Positions 1-10,702 of a DNA stretch of 64,000 nt are shown in pieces (the stretch's first letter is position 1; each line of letters opens with the position of its first letter). The DNA is taken from positions 90,184 to 154,183 of the forward strand of contig CADCFQ010000004.1 in assembly GCA_902800795.1 (NCBI GenBank), in the 5' to 3' direction. Origin of the DNA: an uncultured Ruminococcus sp. (GTDB lineage Bacteria > Bacillota > Clostridia > Oscillospirales > Ruminococcaceae). Under the pieces are notes generated by a model. That model was not told where the DNA came from. It saw only the letters and a list, made by a program, of their open reading frames with translations, and did no database searches. The position numbers and the translations under genes are program-made.

Positions 1-33
1 CGGGTTATGAGAGCGAGGAGAACTATCTTTATC

Positions 34-452
34 TCAGATCACATAACATGACCTCATACATAAAACCCGTAAATTATGAGCAGAGCAAAAAGCGAAACTA
101 TCGTACAAAATACGGCTGACCATTTCCATTACCCCGAAAGGCTTGCACATATAATCGTCTGCCCCGAGGTCAAGTCCTTTCACTCGATCAAGTTCGGTAT
201 CTTTTGCGGAAATAATGATAACAGGGATATTTTCATATACTGTATTATTACGAAGATTTTTCAGTATCGTAAGCCCGTCATCACCGGGAAGCATTATATC
301 CAACAGTATCAGGTCGGGTAGTCTTATTTCCAGAGCCTTGTAGAACTCCACTGAATTTTCAAAACTCACCACTTCAAAATCATTCTTCTCGAGGGCATAG
401 CTTTCAAGCTCCCTTATGCGTTCTTCGTCTTCAACTATATATATATCAGCAT
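34..452 (-). pseudogene. Response regulator receiver-domain remnant, frameshifted and truncated
   Basis: The readable frame encodes a CheY-like receiver domain: the acidic pocket (VEDEE), the phosphoacceptor segment LILLDIMLPGDDG, the IISAKD strand with its Thr/Ser position, and the GADDYMCKPFG lysine motif. A good ribosome binding site (AGGAGT at 461-466) lies before an ATG at 450-452, but that ATG opens a frame that stops after five codons. The receiver frame begins at GCT (448-450) and has no start codon before an upstream TGA. Adding one base (ATG-GCT) would restore M-A-D-I-Y-I-V-E-D. After KPFGVMEMVSR the sequence diverges and stops at 34, so no winged-helix DNA-binding domain is present. 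Either a one-base deletion plus loss of the C-terminus, or a sequencing error at the start; the missing output domain is real in this sequence. Confidence 0.7.
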
Positions 453-574
453 TTGATCACACTCCTACAAAATAAGTATATCATGGATATGTAAATTTGA
501 ATAGTATCAGTATGTAAAGTTCAGGTAAAATAATAAAAGCAAGTTACCGTCACTGATAACTTGCTTTGTAGTGA

Positions 575-763
575 TTATTCTTCCTCGTCGCTGCACTCGT
601 CAAGTCTGTGGAGTAGCTGAATGTATACACACTCCTCACGTTCATGTTCCTCGCCGTCCGTAGTTATCATCATTTCAAGGAAATATGCCTTAGCTTCTTC
701 GTAGTCGGTCCAGACCTCACGTCTGCCATTGCAGACAGTAGTAATCTTGCGCGTTCTCGGCAC
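575..763 (-). CDS. Small conserved acidic hypothetical protein (62 aa)
   Basis: I recognise this as resembling a small hypothetical protein family common in gut Clostridia, often near mobile elements, but no function is known to me. The protein begins with a basic PRTRK stretch, has a central REVWTDYEEAKAYFLEMM segment and ends in a very acidic DECSDEEE tail. The frame starts at GTG (761-763), two codons after an in-frame TGA. There is no ribosome binding site before that GTG; a strong one (GGAGGT, 794-799) instead sits seven bases before an ATG at 784-786 in a different frame. The true start, or a small frameshift, is therefore unresolved. Confidence 0.55.
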   Translation of the reverse strand: MPRTRKITTVCNGRREVWTDYEEAKAYFLEMMITTDGEEHEREECVYIQLLHRLDECSDEEE

Positions 764-806
764 GACAATTCAGGTGTTTTTAACATAACTGTTACCTCCA
801 AATCAG

Positions 807-1145
807 CTATCTTTTCGATTGTTTTTTTATTAGTATGGTCAACGCTAATGCTATTGATTGTGACCAAAGATTAATAAAAGTTACAAATAATGGTCCCAAG
901 ATACCTAGTTTATCTGAATGACCGTAAACAATGAACTGAATTATGCAAAATAGCACTTGCGAAAAGATCAGATGAAGCCATTGCGTTGGAGTATATTTGA
1001 TTATAAGCGACATAATTAAATACACTGCAAATGAAACAGCACAAAACTGCAATTCGGTAATTCCTTCAGTATGGCTCTCCCATAATGCCAACACTATATT
1101 GATTGAATATGATGATATGCAAGTAAGAACCTTTTTTATAGACAT
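807..1145 (-). CDS. Small hydrophobic membrane protein, unknown function (112 aa)
   Basis: Not recognised. The protein is mostly hydrophobic with about three to four probable membrane segments (around residues 30-50, 57-75 and 83-105) and ends in a basic KKQSKR tail. The start ATG (1143-1145) follows an AAAGGA site about eight bases upstream. Base composition is more AT-rich than the neighbours, which fits recent acquisition, though this is only an impression. It lies directly upstream of the small acidic protein on the same strand. Confidence 0.5.
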   Translation of the reverse strand: MSIKKVLTCISSYSINIVLALWESHTEGITELQFCAVSFAVYLIMSLIIKYTPTQWLHLIFSQVLFCIIQFIVYGHSDKLGILGPLFVTFINLWSQSIALALTILIKKQSKR

Positions 1146-1511
1146 ACATATTCCTTTCCATTAAATTATTTTACTCAATAAATAGTAGCTTTGTAGAAAA
1201 TGCGGACATGCTAAACCGTTATCAAACGGTTCAAAATCAAATGTTGCATCAATTAAACTGAAAGTTACCATTTTATATCCATCTATACTTTGTGAAGATT
1301 TGAAAGAAACAGTCCCATTCTAATTTTCCTCCTCTGGTTTGATAGCTCAAACTCACTTTTCGTATTATACACTATTATTTGCAAAAAAGCAATATCACAA
1401 AAAGAATGTTATTGACAAGCCCTTATAAAATGTATATAATGATATGCTGGAAAGCGAGCACGAGCCGTACCGGCAAGCCGCAGCTTGCTATTACAGGAGG
1501 TATAAACACTG
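1146..1511. other. AT-rich intergenic region with one clear + strand promoter
   Basis: No gene is seen between the divergent neighbours. The region is AT-rich. Its right end contains the promoter of the 203-residue membrane protein; nothing else could be supported. Confidence 0.5.
1412..1440 (+). promoter_or_regulatory. Sigma-A promoter
   Basis: TTGACA at 1412-1417 and TATAAT at 1435-1440 with a 17-base spacer: a perfect consensus promoter about 70 bases before the start codon of the 203-residue membrane protein. Confidence 0.85.
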
Positions 1512-2123
1512 ATGTCACAATATAACCAGAATTTCTATTCAAACGGGATAATGAATGAGCAGCAGCTTGATCAGATCAGCAACGCCTTATACAGCTACTG
1601 CAAAGTAATGCGTGTGCCTAAGCTGGGAGCTGCCCCAGTTGTGATCACTGTACTTGAGGGTGTGATAATAACTCTCGTCATCGCAGCTATGGGGGTGACA
1701 CTCTGGAAGGCTGTGCTCATAGGCGCCATCATAGGAGGTTTGTTTGCCTTTATTTGCTGGCTCGCTTACAGATACCGGGTAGGAGCTTCAAAAAGGCTCA
1801 ACTCCTTCCTCGACGCAGACGGCGGACAGAGCATGGTCATCGACTTTGCCTCGGCACAGCCCTATGCGGATGACCAGTTCAGAGTCGGCAGATATTATCT
1901 GTTTATTAGAAACGGAGCTGTGCTCAGGCGTGACAGCATTACCGATATAGTAAGGGTAGTATCTAATTACCGTATGATCCTAACAGGTGTGTATCTGAGC
2001 GTTTCTGTTAACGATGAGAACGGCAGTATGACGTGCCCTCTTTGCAGGGTCCATATGCTGAAAGCCGGTGAAGAGATCGAGGAGATCCGCAGAGCAGTGC
2101 TGCAAAACCATGAAAACATCTGA
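1512..2123 (+). CDS. Membrane protein of unknown function (203 aa)
   Basis: Not recognised. Two closely spaced membrane segments (about residues 42-66 and 68-88) split the protein into an N-terminal cytoplasmic part and a C-terminal domain of about 110 residues. The arrangement resembles small PH-like or YcxB-like membrane proteins, in which a beta-rich domain follows two helices, but I see no diagnostic motif. The start is set by AGGAGG at 1495-1500. The gene has its own consensus promoter and appears monocistronic. Confidence 0.65.
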   Translation: MSQYNQNFYSNGIMNEQQLDQISNALYSYCKVMRVPKLGAAPVVITVLEGVIITLVIAAMGVTLWKAVLIGAIIGGLFAFICWLAYRYRVGASKRLNSFLDADGGQSMVIDFASAQPYADDQFRVGRYYLFIRNGAVLRRDSITDIVRVVSNYRMILTGVYLSVSVNDENGSMTCPLCRVHMLKAGEEIEEIRRAVLQNHENI

Positions 2124-2346
2124 ACAGATATTTATTATTTCAGTATCTTCAGATCTCCGTTTCCGATACAGGGCTACCGCTTCTGTACTCAACAGACCTA
2201 AAGCTTATTTCCAGCTCTCATTTTCTGTGATCTCACCAAGTGATCCTACGATATCCGCTCGAGCGTTCTGCTGTCATTCTATCAAAAACGGTCTGACCAA
2301 TCAGCCGCACTCAAAAGCTTTAAGCACCGCTTATTCTTGATAACTA

Positions 2347-2375
2347 TTGACAGGAGCACCGATAAATGATAGTAT
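2347..2375 (+). promoter_or_regulatory. Probable promoter of the AraC regulator
   Basis: TTGACA at 2347-2352 with TAGTAT at 2370-2375 (17-base spacer); further TATAAG/TATAAT matches follow at 2373-2386 at poorer spacing. Confidence 0.55.
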
Positions 2376-2417
2376 AAGAATATAATAATAGTATCATCTG
2401 TATCGGAGGTCTGAAAT

Positions 2418-3227
2418 ATGTTTTTCTGCGATTATCCTATCAAGAACTGCGAGCTGGGGCTGCCGCTGTTTCCGGACAATATCGGCAAGCATATCTGCCA
2501 GCCGAGAACACAGCGCAGCGGAGGGTTCCCCCTGCCGCAGGTACTCTACTGCACAAAGGGAAGCGGCGTTTTGTGCGTTGACGGAAAGAGCACCGAGATA
2601 CCGCCGAACACTGCGATATTCCTGCCTGCCGAGCACCCTCACGAGTACTACCCAACGTCTGATGAATGGGATATCCACTGGGTGGTGCCCGACGGATATG
2701 AATGCAATAAGCTGCTTGATTATCTGGGCTTTAACAAGCCCATGGTTTTTGAGCTGAGGGATACCGCACTGCTTGAACATTTCTTCTCAAGGATGCACCA
2801 GTCTATCATCGGCGACAGCATAAACGGCAATATGAGAGCATCAGGGTATTTGTATAATTTTCTCATTGAGCTTTTCAACCAGAAAAACAACGAGCGTGTG
2901 GTAAGGACCTCAAACAGAGCCATCGTTGCTGCGATAGATCACATCAACAACTGCTACAAAAACAAGATAACCATGGATGACCTGTGCCGGGTGACAAACC
3001 TTTCAAAGCAGCAGCTTTGCAGGCTGTTCAAGCGTTACCTGAATTCCCGCCCTATGGAATACATAGCAAAGCGCCGCATACAGGCCGCCAAGGCCCTGCT
3101 CAAATCCGGAAATATGTCGATAGAGGACATTTCCGAAAACGTTGGTTTTTGCAGCGGCAGCTATTTCTGCAAGCTCTTTACCCGATATGAGGGCATGACG
3201 CCCACCCAGTTCAGAAGCTTGATATAG
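2418..3227 (+). CDS. AraC/XylS-family transcriptional regulator
   Basis: DNA-binding regulator of 269 residues. The N-terminal half looks like a cupin-type sugar or effector-binding domain (the FLPAEHPHEYYP stretch is typical of AraC arm/cupin domains). The C-terminal ~100 residues hold two helix-turn-helix motifs: TMDDLCRVTNLSKQQLCRLF and IEDISENVGFCSGSYFCKLF, ending in the usual GMTPTQFR. The start follows GGAGG at 2406-2410. The beta-galactosidase gene lies just over 450 bases downstream on the opposite strand, so control of galactoside use is a reasonable guess but is not shown by the sequence. The target and ligand are unknown. Confidence 0.9.
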   Translation: MFFCDYPIKNCELGLPLFPDNIGKHICQPRTQRSGGFPLPQVLYCTKGSGVLCVDGKSTEIPPNTAIFLPAEHPHEYYPTSDEWDIHWVVPDGYECNKLLDYLGFNKPMVFELRDTALLEHFFSRMHQSIIGDSINGNMRASGYLYNFLIELFNQKNNERVVRTSNRAIVAAIDHINNCYKNKITMDDLCRVTNLSKQQLCRLFKRYLNSRPMEYIAKRRIQAAKALLKSGNMSIEDISENVGFCSGSYFCKLFTRYEGMTPTQFRSLI

Positions 3228-3349
3228 GTGTATATCCTTACCCCTTCACAATTTCAGATATAACCGTTTTTTACATTATGGTCATCACGCCTGAGTTTTT
3301 ACTTTGTGAAAAGCGATGATACTATTGTTATACAGGATAATATAGTTTA

Positions 3350-3377
3350 TTGACTTTTCTCCGATATTGTGTATAAT
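3350..3377 (+). promoter_or_regulatory. Sigma-A promoter of the 49-residue peptide gene
   Basis: TTGACT at 3350-3355 and TATAAT at 3372-3377, 16-base spacer, about 50 bases before the start codon. Confidence 0.7.
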
Positions 3378-3429
3378 ACGAGTAAAACACCCGATAACAC
3401 AAATGATAATATCTTACGGAGGGGTCACT

Positions 3430-3579
3430 ATGAAAATTAAAAAGGCCACCGCAGCGGCAGCCGACACGAGCGATGATTCTTCAACTGCACAGACAGGCTT
3501 AACAGAAGGCCTTGTCTTCGCAGGGATAGTTCTGGCAGGCTCTGCAGTGGTCATCGCAAATGCAAAGAGGAAGAAGTAA
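3430..3579 (+). CDS. Orphan membrane-anchor peptide (49 aa)
   Basis: The peptide starts MKIKKATAAAAD, passes through a short Ser/Thr/Asp-rich stretch, then TAQTG, a hydrophobic helix of about 18 residues (GLVFAGIVLAGSAVVIA) and a basic NAKRKK end. That is the layout of a Gram-positive cell-wall sorting tail, with almost no protein before it. ATG at 3430 has a strong GGAGGGG site (3419-3425), and the gene has its own promoter and terminator, so it is probably expressed. It could be a genuine small membrane protein, or what is left after an in-frame deletion joined a signal-peptide start to the anchor of a larger surface protein. An upstream in-frame ATG at 3367 overlaps the promoter and is rejected. 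Confidence 0.65.
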   Translation: MKIKKATAAAADTSDDSSTAQTGLTEGLVFAGIVLAGSAVVIANAKRKK

Positions 3580-3626
3580 GTACACTTACCTGTTAATCAA
3601 TGCCTGCGAAAAAATCATATAAATCA

Positions 3627-3672
3627 TTCGGGGAGGATCCTTTTTTAAAAAGGGTCCTCCCCGAATTTTTTT
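3627..3672. terminator. Bidirectional rho-independent terminator
   Basis: A stem of about 15 base pairs (ATTCGGGGAGGATCC pairing with GGGTCCTCCCCGAAT) with A-rich and T-rich flanks separates the 49-residue peptide gene from convergent lacZ. Confidence 0.9.
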
Positions 3673-3691
3673 CTGTTCTTTTCAATTGTGT

Positions 3692-6757
<3,066 letters not shown>

Positions 6758-6882
6758 TCATTTATCATATACCATATCGCCGCCTTAATCAATAGATGAT
6801 TTTCTTATGTTTTAACGATATGAACATCAAATTATATTTTTGAATGAAAAGCGATCAAAAAACGCAAAACATACTAAATCAC

Positions 6883-6917
6883 AAAGCAGCCCGTGCTTGT
6901 TAGCCCGGACAGCTTTT
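6883..6917 (-). terminator. Imperfect terminator hairpin
   Basis: AAAGC and GCTTT arms with an inner CCG/CGG stem, read on the minus strand after the anchor-tail remnant and followed by T-rich sequence. Confidence 0.45.
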
Positions 6918-6924
6918 GTTTTAT

Positions 6925-7221
6925 TCAGCTGATGTAAAACCTTAGCGTCTCTTCTTTGCTGCAACCACTGCTGCAAGAGCGATCACAAAGACTGAACCAG
7001 CTGCCGTAGCCTGCGTCGGGGTACATCCTGCCGTATTTTTTCATAGCGTCGATGAAGTGGTCACGCTCGCCGCCGTTCATAACGGCCTCTGCCACCGCAC
7101 AGGTCATGACCGTGTCGTCCGTAAAGAAGCAGTCGTCACGAAACAGCGGAAATTCCTTTGTTTTGATATTGTGCCATTCGTAGACCGAACCTACGATGTC
7201 ACCGATTATCGCACCTAACAT
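6925..7221 (-). pseudogene. Truncated ADP-ribosylglycohydrolase fused to an anchor-tail remnant
   Basis: The first ~70 residues are the N-terminus of an ADP-ribosylglycohydrolase (DraG/ARH family), which removes ADP-ribose from proteins. MLGAIIGDIVGSVYEW and FFTDDTVMTCAVAEA carry the conserved metal-binding FTDDT motif. Family members are about 250-300 residues; here homology ends at DAGYG and the frame runs on as unrelated sequence to 98 residues. In the +1 frame the same DNA (6942 to about 7004) reads AAGSVFVIALAAVVAAKKRR then stop, a typical surface-protein membrane anchor. A deletion probably joined the two genes near 7001-7006. The start and its AAAGGAG site are intact. The C-terminal catalytic Asp residues are missing, so no activity is expected. 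Confidence 0.8.
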
Positions 7222-7244
7222 TTGTGGACACTCCTTTCAATAGA

Positions 7245-8012
7245 TCAACGTGATCTCAGATCAGTTCTTCTGATCAGCGTTTGACCAAAATCATCTCCCG
7301 TACCATAAATACCAGATTCGATCTTACCATTCTTAACGATCTCCAATTTACCGACTTTGATAAGCACTCTTATCCTGTAAAGCATGAAATTCAGCATTCT
7401 TGGCATTTCATTAAACAGTTCCGAATATGGTTCAATAGTTCGCACGGTTTTATCACCAATAACCTCAAGAATACGAGCATCAAAATGGTTATCAGGCAGG
7501 CTCACGATCTTACCGTCTATCATAAGCCTCAGCCCCGTATCCTCTGCTTTTAACTTTGCAAGTTCGGTAAGATAAGTTCGGCGCTCTTCATTAGAAAGAA
7601 GATGTTTCTCAGGTTTTGCTTTGAATTTACAATACATATTGGTATGAAGATCAGGACACGCCTCAGAGTAATCACAGAGATAAATCACCGATCCTTTTTC
7701 AGTAAGCCATTCTATAAATGCAAGCATAGCCAGATATTCACATGCATCATAAGGTGTGAACCAAATACAAACTTGACTATCTTTTTTTAAAGCCTTTTTT
7801 AGTCGTCTTATGCCATTAGAAACAGCAGCATCAAGTCCTTCATAGTAAGCATTATAGATATTTCTTCTCGAACTGACACAAAAAGGCTCACTTATATCTC
7901 CTGCATAAAGCTTGAGGTCAACACCAACATATGGATACCCCTCTATACCAACTCTTCTTTGCTCAGAACGAACAACTCCGCTAACATGATCGTCAGGAAA
8001 CAGATTGATCAT
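7245..8012 (-). CDS. DUF1835-like protein of unknown function (255 aa)
   Basis: The layout recalls DUF1835/DUF3658 proteins: an N-terminal FPDDHVSGVV, then a charged helical stretch, VCIWFTPYDACEYLAMLAF (compare the family's hydrophobic strand followed by an aromatic helix), and a C-terminal helical part. No catalytic motif is evident. Start ATG at 8010-8012 has a very strong AGGAGGGGG site. A TATAAT-like -10 lies at 8046-8051 with a poor -35. It lies just upstream of the broken ADP-ribosylglycohydrolase on the same strand (23 bases) and may have shared its transcript. Family assignment is by resemblance only. Confidence 0.6.
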   Translation of the reverse strand: MINLFPDDHVSGVVRSEQRRVGIEGYPYVGVDLKLYAGDISEPFCVSSRRNIYNAYYEGLDAAVSNGIRRLKKALKKDSQVCIWFTPYDACEYLAMLAFIEWLTEKGSVIYLCDYSEACPDLHTNMYCKFKAKPEKHLLSNEERRTYLTELAKLKAEDTGLRLMIDGKIVSLPDNHFDARILEVIGDKTVRTIEPYSELFNEMPRMLNFMLYRIRVLIKVGKLEIVKNGKIESGIYGTGDDFGQTLIRRTDLRSR

Positions 8013-8169
8013 ACAAGCACCCCCTCCTGTTTTTATTCTGCAAATATTATAACATATCTTTTCTTATTTGCGGTAACTTTTTTTGGACAGCTGATGCTTT
8101 CAGAGAGCTTGTTATATTTTATAGGATATTTTATACCAAAGCCGCTGTAATGTCAAGCAAAACAAAATT

Positions 8170-8208
8170 CCGCTCCCCGCCGTCAGTTTGGCAGGGAGCG
8201 GTGCGGTT
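8170..8208 (-). terminator. Terminator of the GGDEF/EAL gene
   Basis: CCGCTCCC and GGGAGCGG arms around a 16-base loop, followed on the minus strand by AATTTTGTTTT. Confidence 0.75.
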
Positions 8209-8213
8209 TTAAG

Positions 8214-10442
8214 TCAGAACAGTGAGTTGTCAAGTTTTTCAAAATCTTCGGATGATATCGGCTTGTAGTAATAAAATCCCTGCATTTCAGAGCAGCCAAG
8301 CTCATGCAGGAACAATGCCTGATCCTCTTTCTCTACACCCTCGGCGATAAGCTTCATCCCAAGGGATACAGCCATCCGGATGATATGCCTGATAATTATC
8401 CGTCCCTTATCCGGGTCGCCGGTCTCGGTGAGGAAATGAAGGTCCAGCTTGATACGGTCGACCTGTACCTCCTTGAGCATATTAAGCGATGAATAGCCGC
8501 TTCCGAAATCGTCCATTTCCACCTGGAAGCCGTATTCTCTGAACCTCTGGGTCGTGGAGATCAGGAGCTCCGGATTCTCCACATAAGCGGTCTCGGTGAT
8601 CTCTATATGGAGCTGGTCAGGCGACAGATCATAGCGCTTTATAAGGTCACGGAAGTGTTCGGGGACATTCAGATCCTTCGTCAGGTCGGCCCTCGACAGG
8701 TTCACAGAGGCTATCCTGCGCTCGCCCCTCTCGTTCCAGCGGTGAAGATCGCTGCACACTCTTTCCCATACAAAGCAGTCCAGATCATAGACAAGGCCTG
8801 CATCCTCCAGTGCGGGGATAAACTCGCAAGGGGGTATCCAGCCACGCTCTGCGTGGTCCCAGCGGCAAAGGGCTTCGGCACCGATGATCTTTCCTGTCTC
8901 ATAGTTTATCTGCGGCTGATACCATACCTGTATCTCTCCGGTCTGGAGAGCAGTATTCAGACGCCCTGTAACTTCTGCGAACAGCTTGCCTGTCTTCCAC
9001 TGTTCCGAGTTATAAAACTCGATGCCTTCCTTATGATTATTACGGAGCCTTTTCTCTGCGACTCTGGCATAATCGAGCATCTGATCCACATTGGGCTGCA
9101 GATGATCCTCCGGTGTCAGCGCATAAACGCCTGTACAGATCTGGATGCGGATCTCTTTGCCACGATCTATAAAGTAGTTGCGGATAGGCTCAAAGAATAT
9201 CTCGTTATCCTTCGGCAGCTGATCGTCGCCTTCGAGATGACGGAGCACAGCAAAGTGATCGGCTTCGATACGGCCGAAAGTATCCAGCTCGTCCGAGATG
9301 TTTTTCACCGAGATGTCCGCCCAGAAGCGAAGGAACTCGTTGCCGGCTTTCATCCCGAGGCTCTCGTTTATATACTTGAAATTCTTGATATTGTTATAGG
9401 AGAGGACATAGGGAGTGTCCGGGTGAGCACGCAAAAGCTCCTCCACCCTCTTGCGAAAGCCCGTAAGGCTCAGAACTCCGGTCAGAGGATCGTGGTCGAT
9501 CATCCGGCGCATCTTTTCTTCCTGCTCAAAACGGTAGGTGCGGAATTTAAGCATAACGATGATTATCAGAGAAACTATCAGAAGCCCCACAAGCAGCAGG
9601 AGCACTCCGTGCTCGTAGATGTAGTCTGACAGCTCATACTTATAGAGCTTTCTGCTTGTATAGTCAAGGATGACCGCCTGTCGCCTGGTATCGGGGATCT
9701 TTGATATGCCTTCGTTGAGGCGCTCTATGATCGCCTGCCCCTCCGGAGTGTCAATGGTCCCGGCACGAAAATCCATAGAGAACATAGCCGCAGGCTGCAC
9801 AGCCAGGTCAGAGTAAGAGGGTTTTTGCAGCACATAGCTCCAGACATAGGAGTTATGCAGCAGAGCATCCACCTCATCGTCACGCAGAGCTTTGACACAC
9901 TCGTCCATCGTTTCATAGAAGCTGATCTTCACATCCGGGTAGAGCTGTCTTACTGTCTCTGCTCCGCCGGCCAGGGATTTCAGCATTCCTATACGCAGCT
10001 CATTCAAAGAGGGAACTATCTTGTCCTCCTCGGTGACAAGAGTAAAGGGTGTCTGGAAAAGGTTGTCAGAGACCACGGTGTCTTTCCCGGCGGCACTGGT
10101 AACAGCGCTTCCGAAGGGAAGGACAACATCGTATTCAGGATTGTCCAGAGCCTCTTTCAGAGACGGCTCATCGATCTCTGCGAACTCAACATCGTATCCC
10201 GCTTCATCTGCGGCGATGCGCATAAGGTCAGCGCCGATACCGACGATCTCATCCGAGTCCTCATCCCGGTAAAAGACCGGGCAGCGGTCTGCGGGGACAC
10301 CCACAGTCAGAGTCTCCGAAGCCGCAGACACAGAAGGCACAGTGCAGAGCATCACTGTGAAAACTGTGATCAGACACAGCATCACTTTAGATAACCTATG
10401 CTTTTTGAACGCAGCATTTTGGCGCTTGTTTTCAAAAGTCAT
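8214..10442 (-). CDS. Membrane c-di-GMP phosphodiesterase with periplasmic-binding-protein sensor
   Basis: Probably degrades cyclic di-GMP in response to an external small ligand. Order: signal peptide or N-terminal helix (about 15-42), an extracytoplasmic SBP_bac_3 domain starting LTVGVPADRCPVFYR, a membrane helix (about 285-305), a GGDEF domain, and an EAL domain. The cyclase signature has become EADHF, so that domain is unlikely to make c-di-GMP but may bind GTP. The EAL domain keeps EALCRW, VNLS, EITET, DDFGSG, KLD, EGVE and QGFYY, the metal and general-base residues of an active enzyme. ATG at 10440-10442 is preferred over the GTG two codons earlier because AGGGAG is correctly spaced only for the ATG. 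742 residues. Confidence 0.92.
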   Translation of the reverse strand: MTFENKRQNAAFKKHRLSKVMLCLITVFTVMLCTVPSVSAASETLTVGVPADRCPVFYRDEDSDEIVGIGADLMRIAADEAGYDVEFAEIDEPSLKEALDNPEYDVVLPFGSAVTSAAGKDTVVSDNLFQTPFTLVTEEDKIVPSLNELRIGMLKSLAGGAETVRQLYPDVKISFYETMDECVKALRDDEVDALLHNSYVWSYVLQKPSYSDLAVQPAAMFSMDFRAGTIDTPEGQAIIERLNEGISKIPDTRRQAVILDYTSRKLYKYELSDYIYEHGVLLLLVGLLIVSLIIIVMLKFRTYRFEQEEKMRRMIDHDPLTGVLSLTGFRKRVEELLRAHPDTPYVLSYNNIKNFKYINESLGMKAGNEFLRFWADISVKNISDELDTFGRIEADHFAVLRHLEGDDQLPKDNEIFFEPIRNYFIDRGKEIRIQICTGVYALTPEDHLQPNVDQMLDYARVAEKRLRNNHKEGIEFYNSEQWKTGKLFAEVTGRLNTALQTGEIQVWYQPQINYETGKIIGAEALCRWDHAERGWIPPCEFIPALEDAGLVYDLDCFVWERVCSDLHRWNERGERRIASVNLSRADLTKDLNVPEHFRDLIKRYDLSPDQLHIEITETAYVENPELLISTTQRFREYGFQVEMDDFGSGYSSLNMLKEVQVDRIKLDLHFLTETGDPDKGRIIIRHIIRMAVSLGMKLIAEGVEKEDQALFLHELGCSEMQGFYYYKPISSEDFEKLDNSLF

Positions 10443-10560
10443 CCGCACCGCTCCCTTTCAAAGGACTTATGTAATAAATTCATAATAATTATAACACAAT
10501 TCACTGTATAAGTCAATATAAATTCGCCTTAAATCAGGCAGATATAGGCAAAAATGCACA

Positions 10561-10603
10561 AAAATATCCGCACAGCTCACGGCATTGAGCGGTGCGGATA
10601 TTT
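10561..10603 (-). terminator. Terminator of the broken surface-protein gene
   Basis: AAATATCCGCAC/GTGCGGATATTT outer stem with GCTCA/TGAGC inner stem; on the minus strand it is followed by TTTTTGTGCATTTTTG. It lies about 100 bases past the stop at 10703. Confidence 0.75.
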
Positions 10604-10702
10604 CGTATTCTTTTATCAGCCGGTGATCTTTTCTTCGGCTCCGGAGCATAAAAAACCGCCGGCAGGATGACCTGTCGGCGGTAAATATCTCAGAATATCA
10701 GA

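Noticed and set aside
1..81. Inverted repeats of CGGGTTATGAG type as a mobile-element end
   Set aside because: The matches are imperfect and the window edge prevents any judgement.
2068..2340. 90-codon + strand open frame
   Set aside because: It starts inside the 203-residue protein in another frame and has no ribosome binding site.
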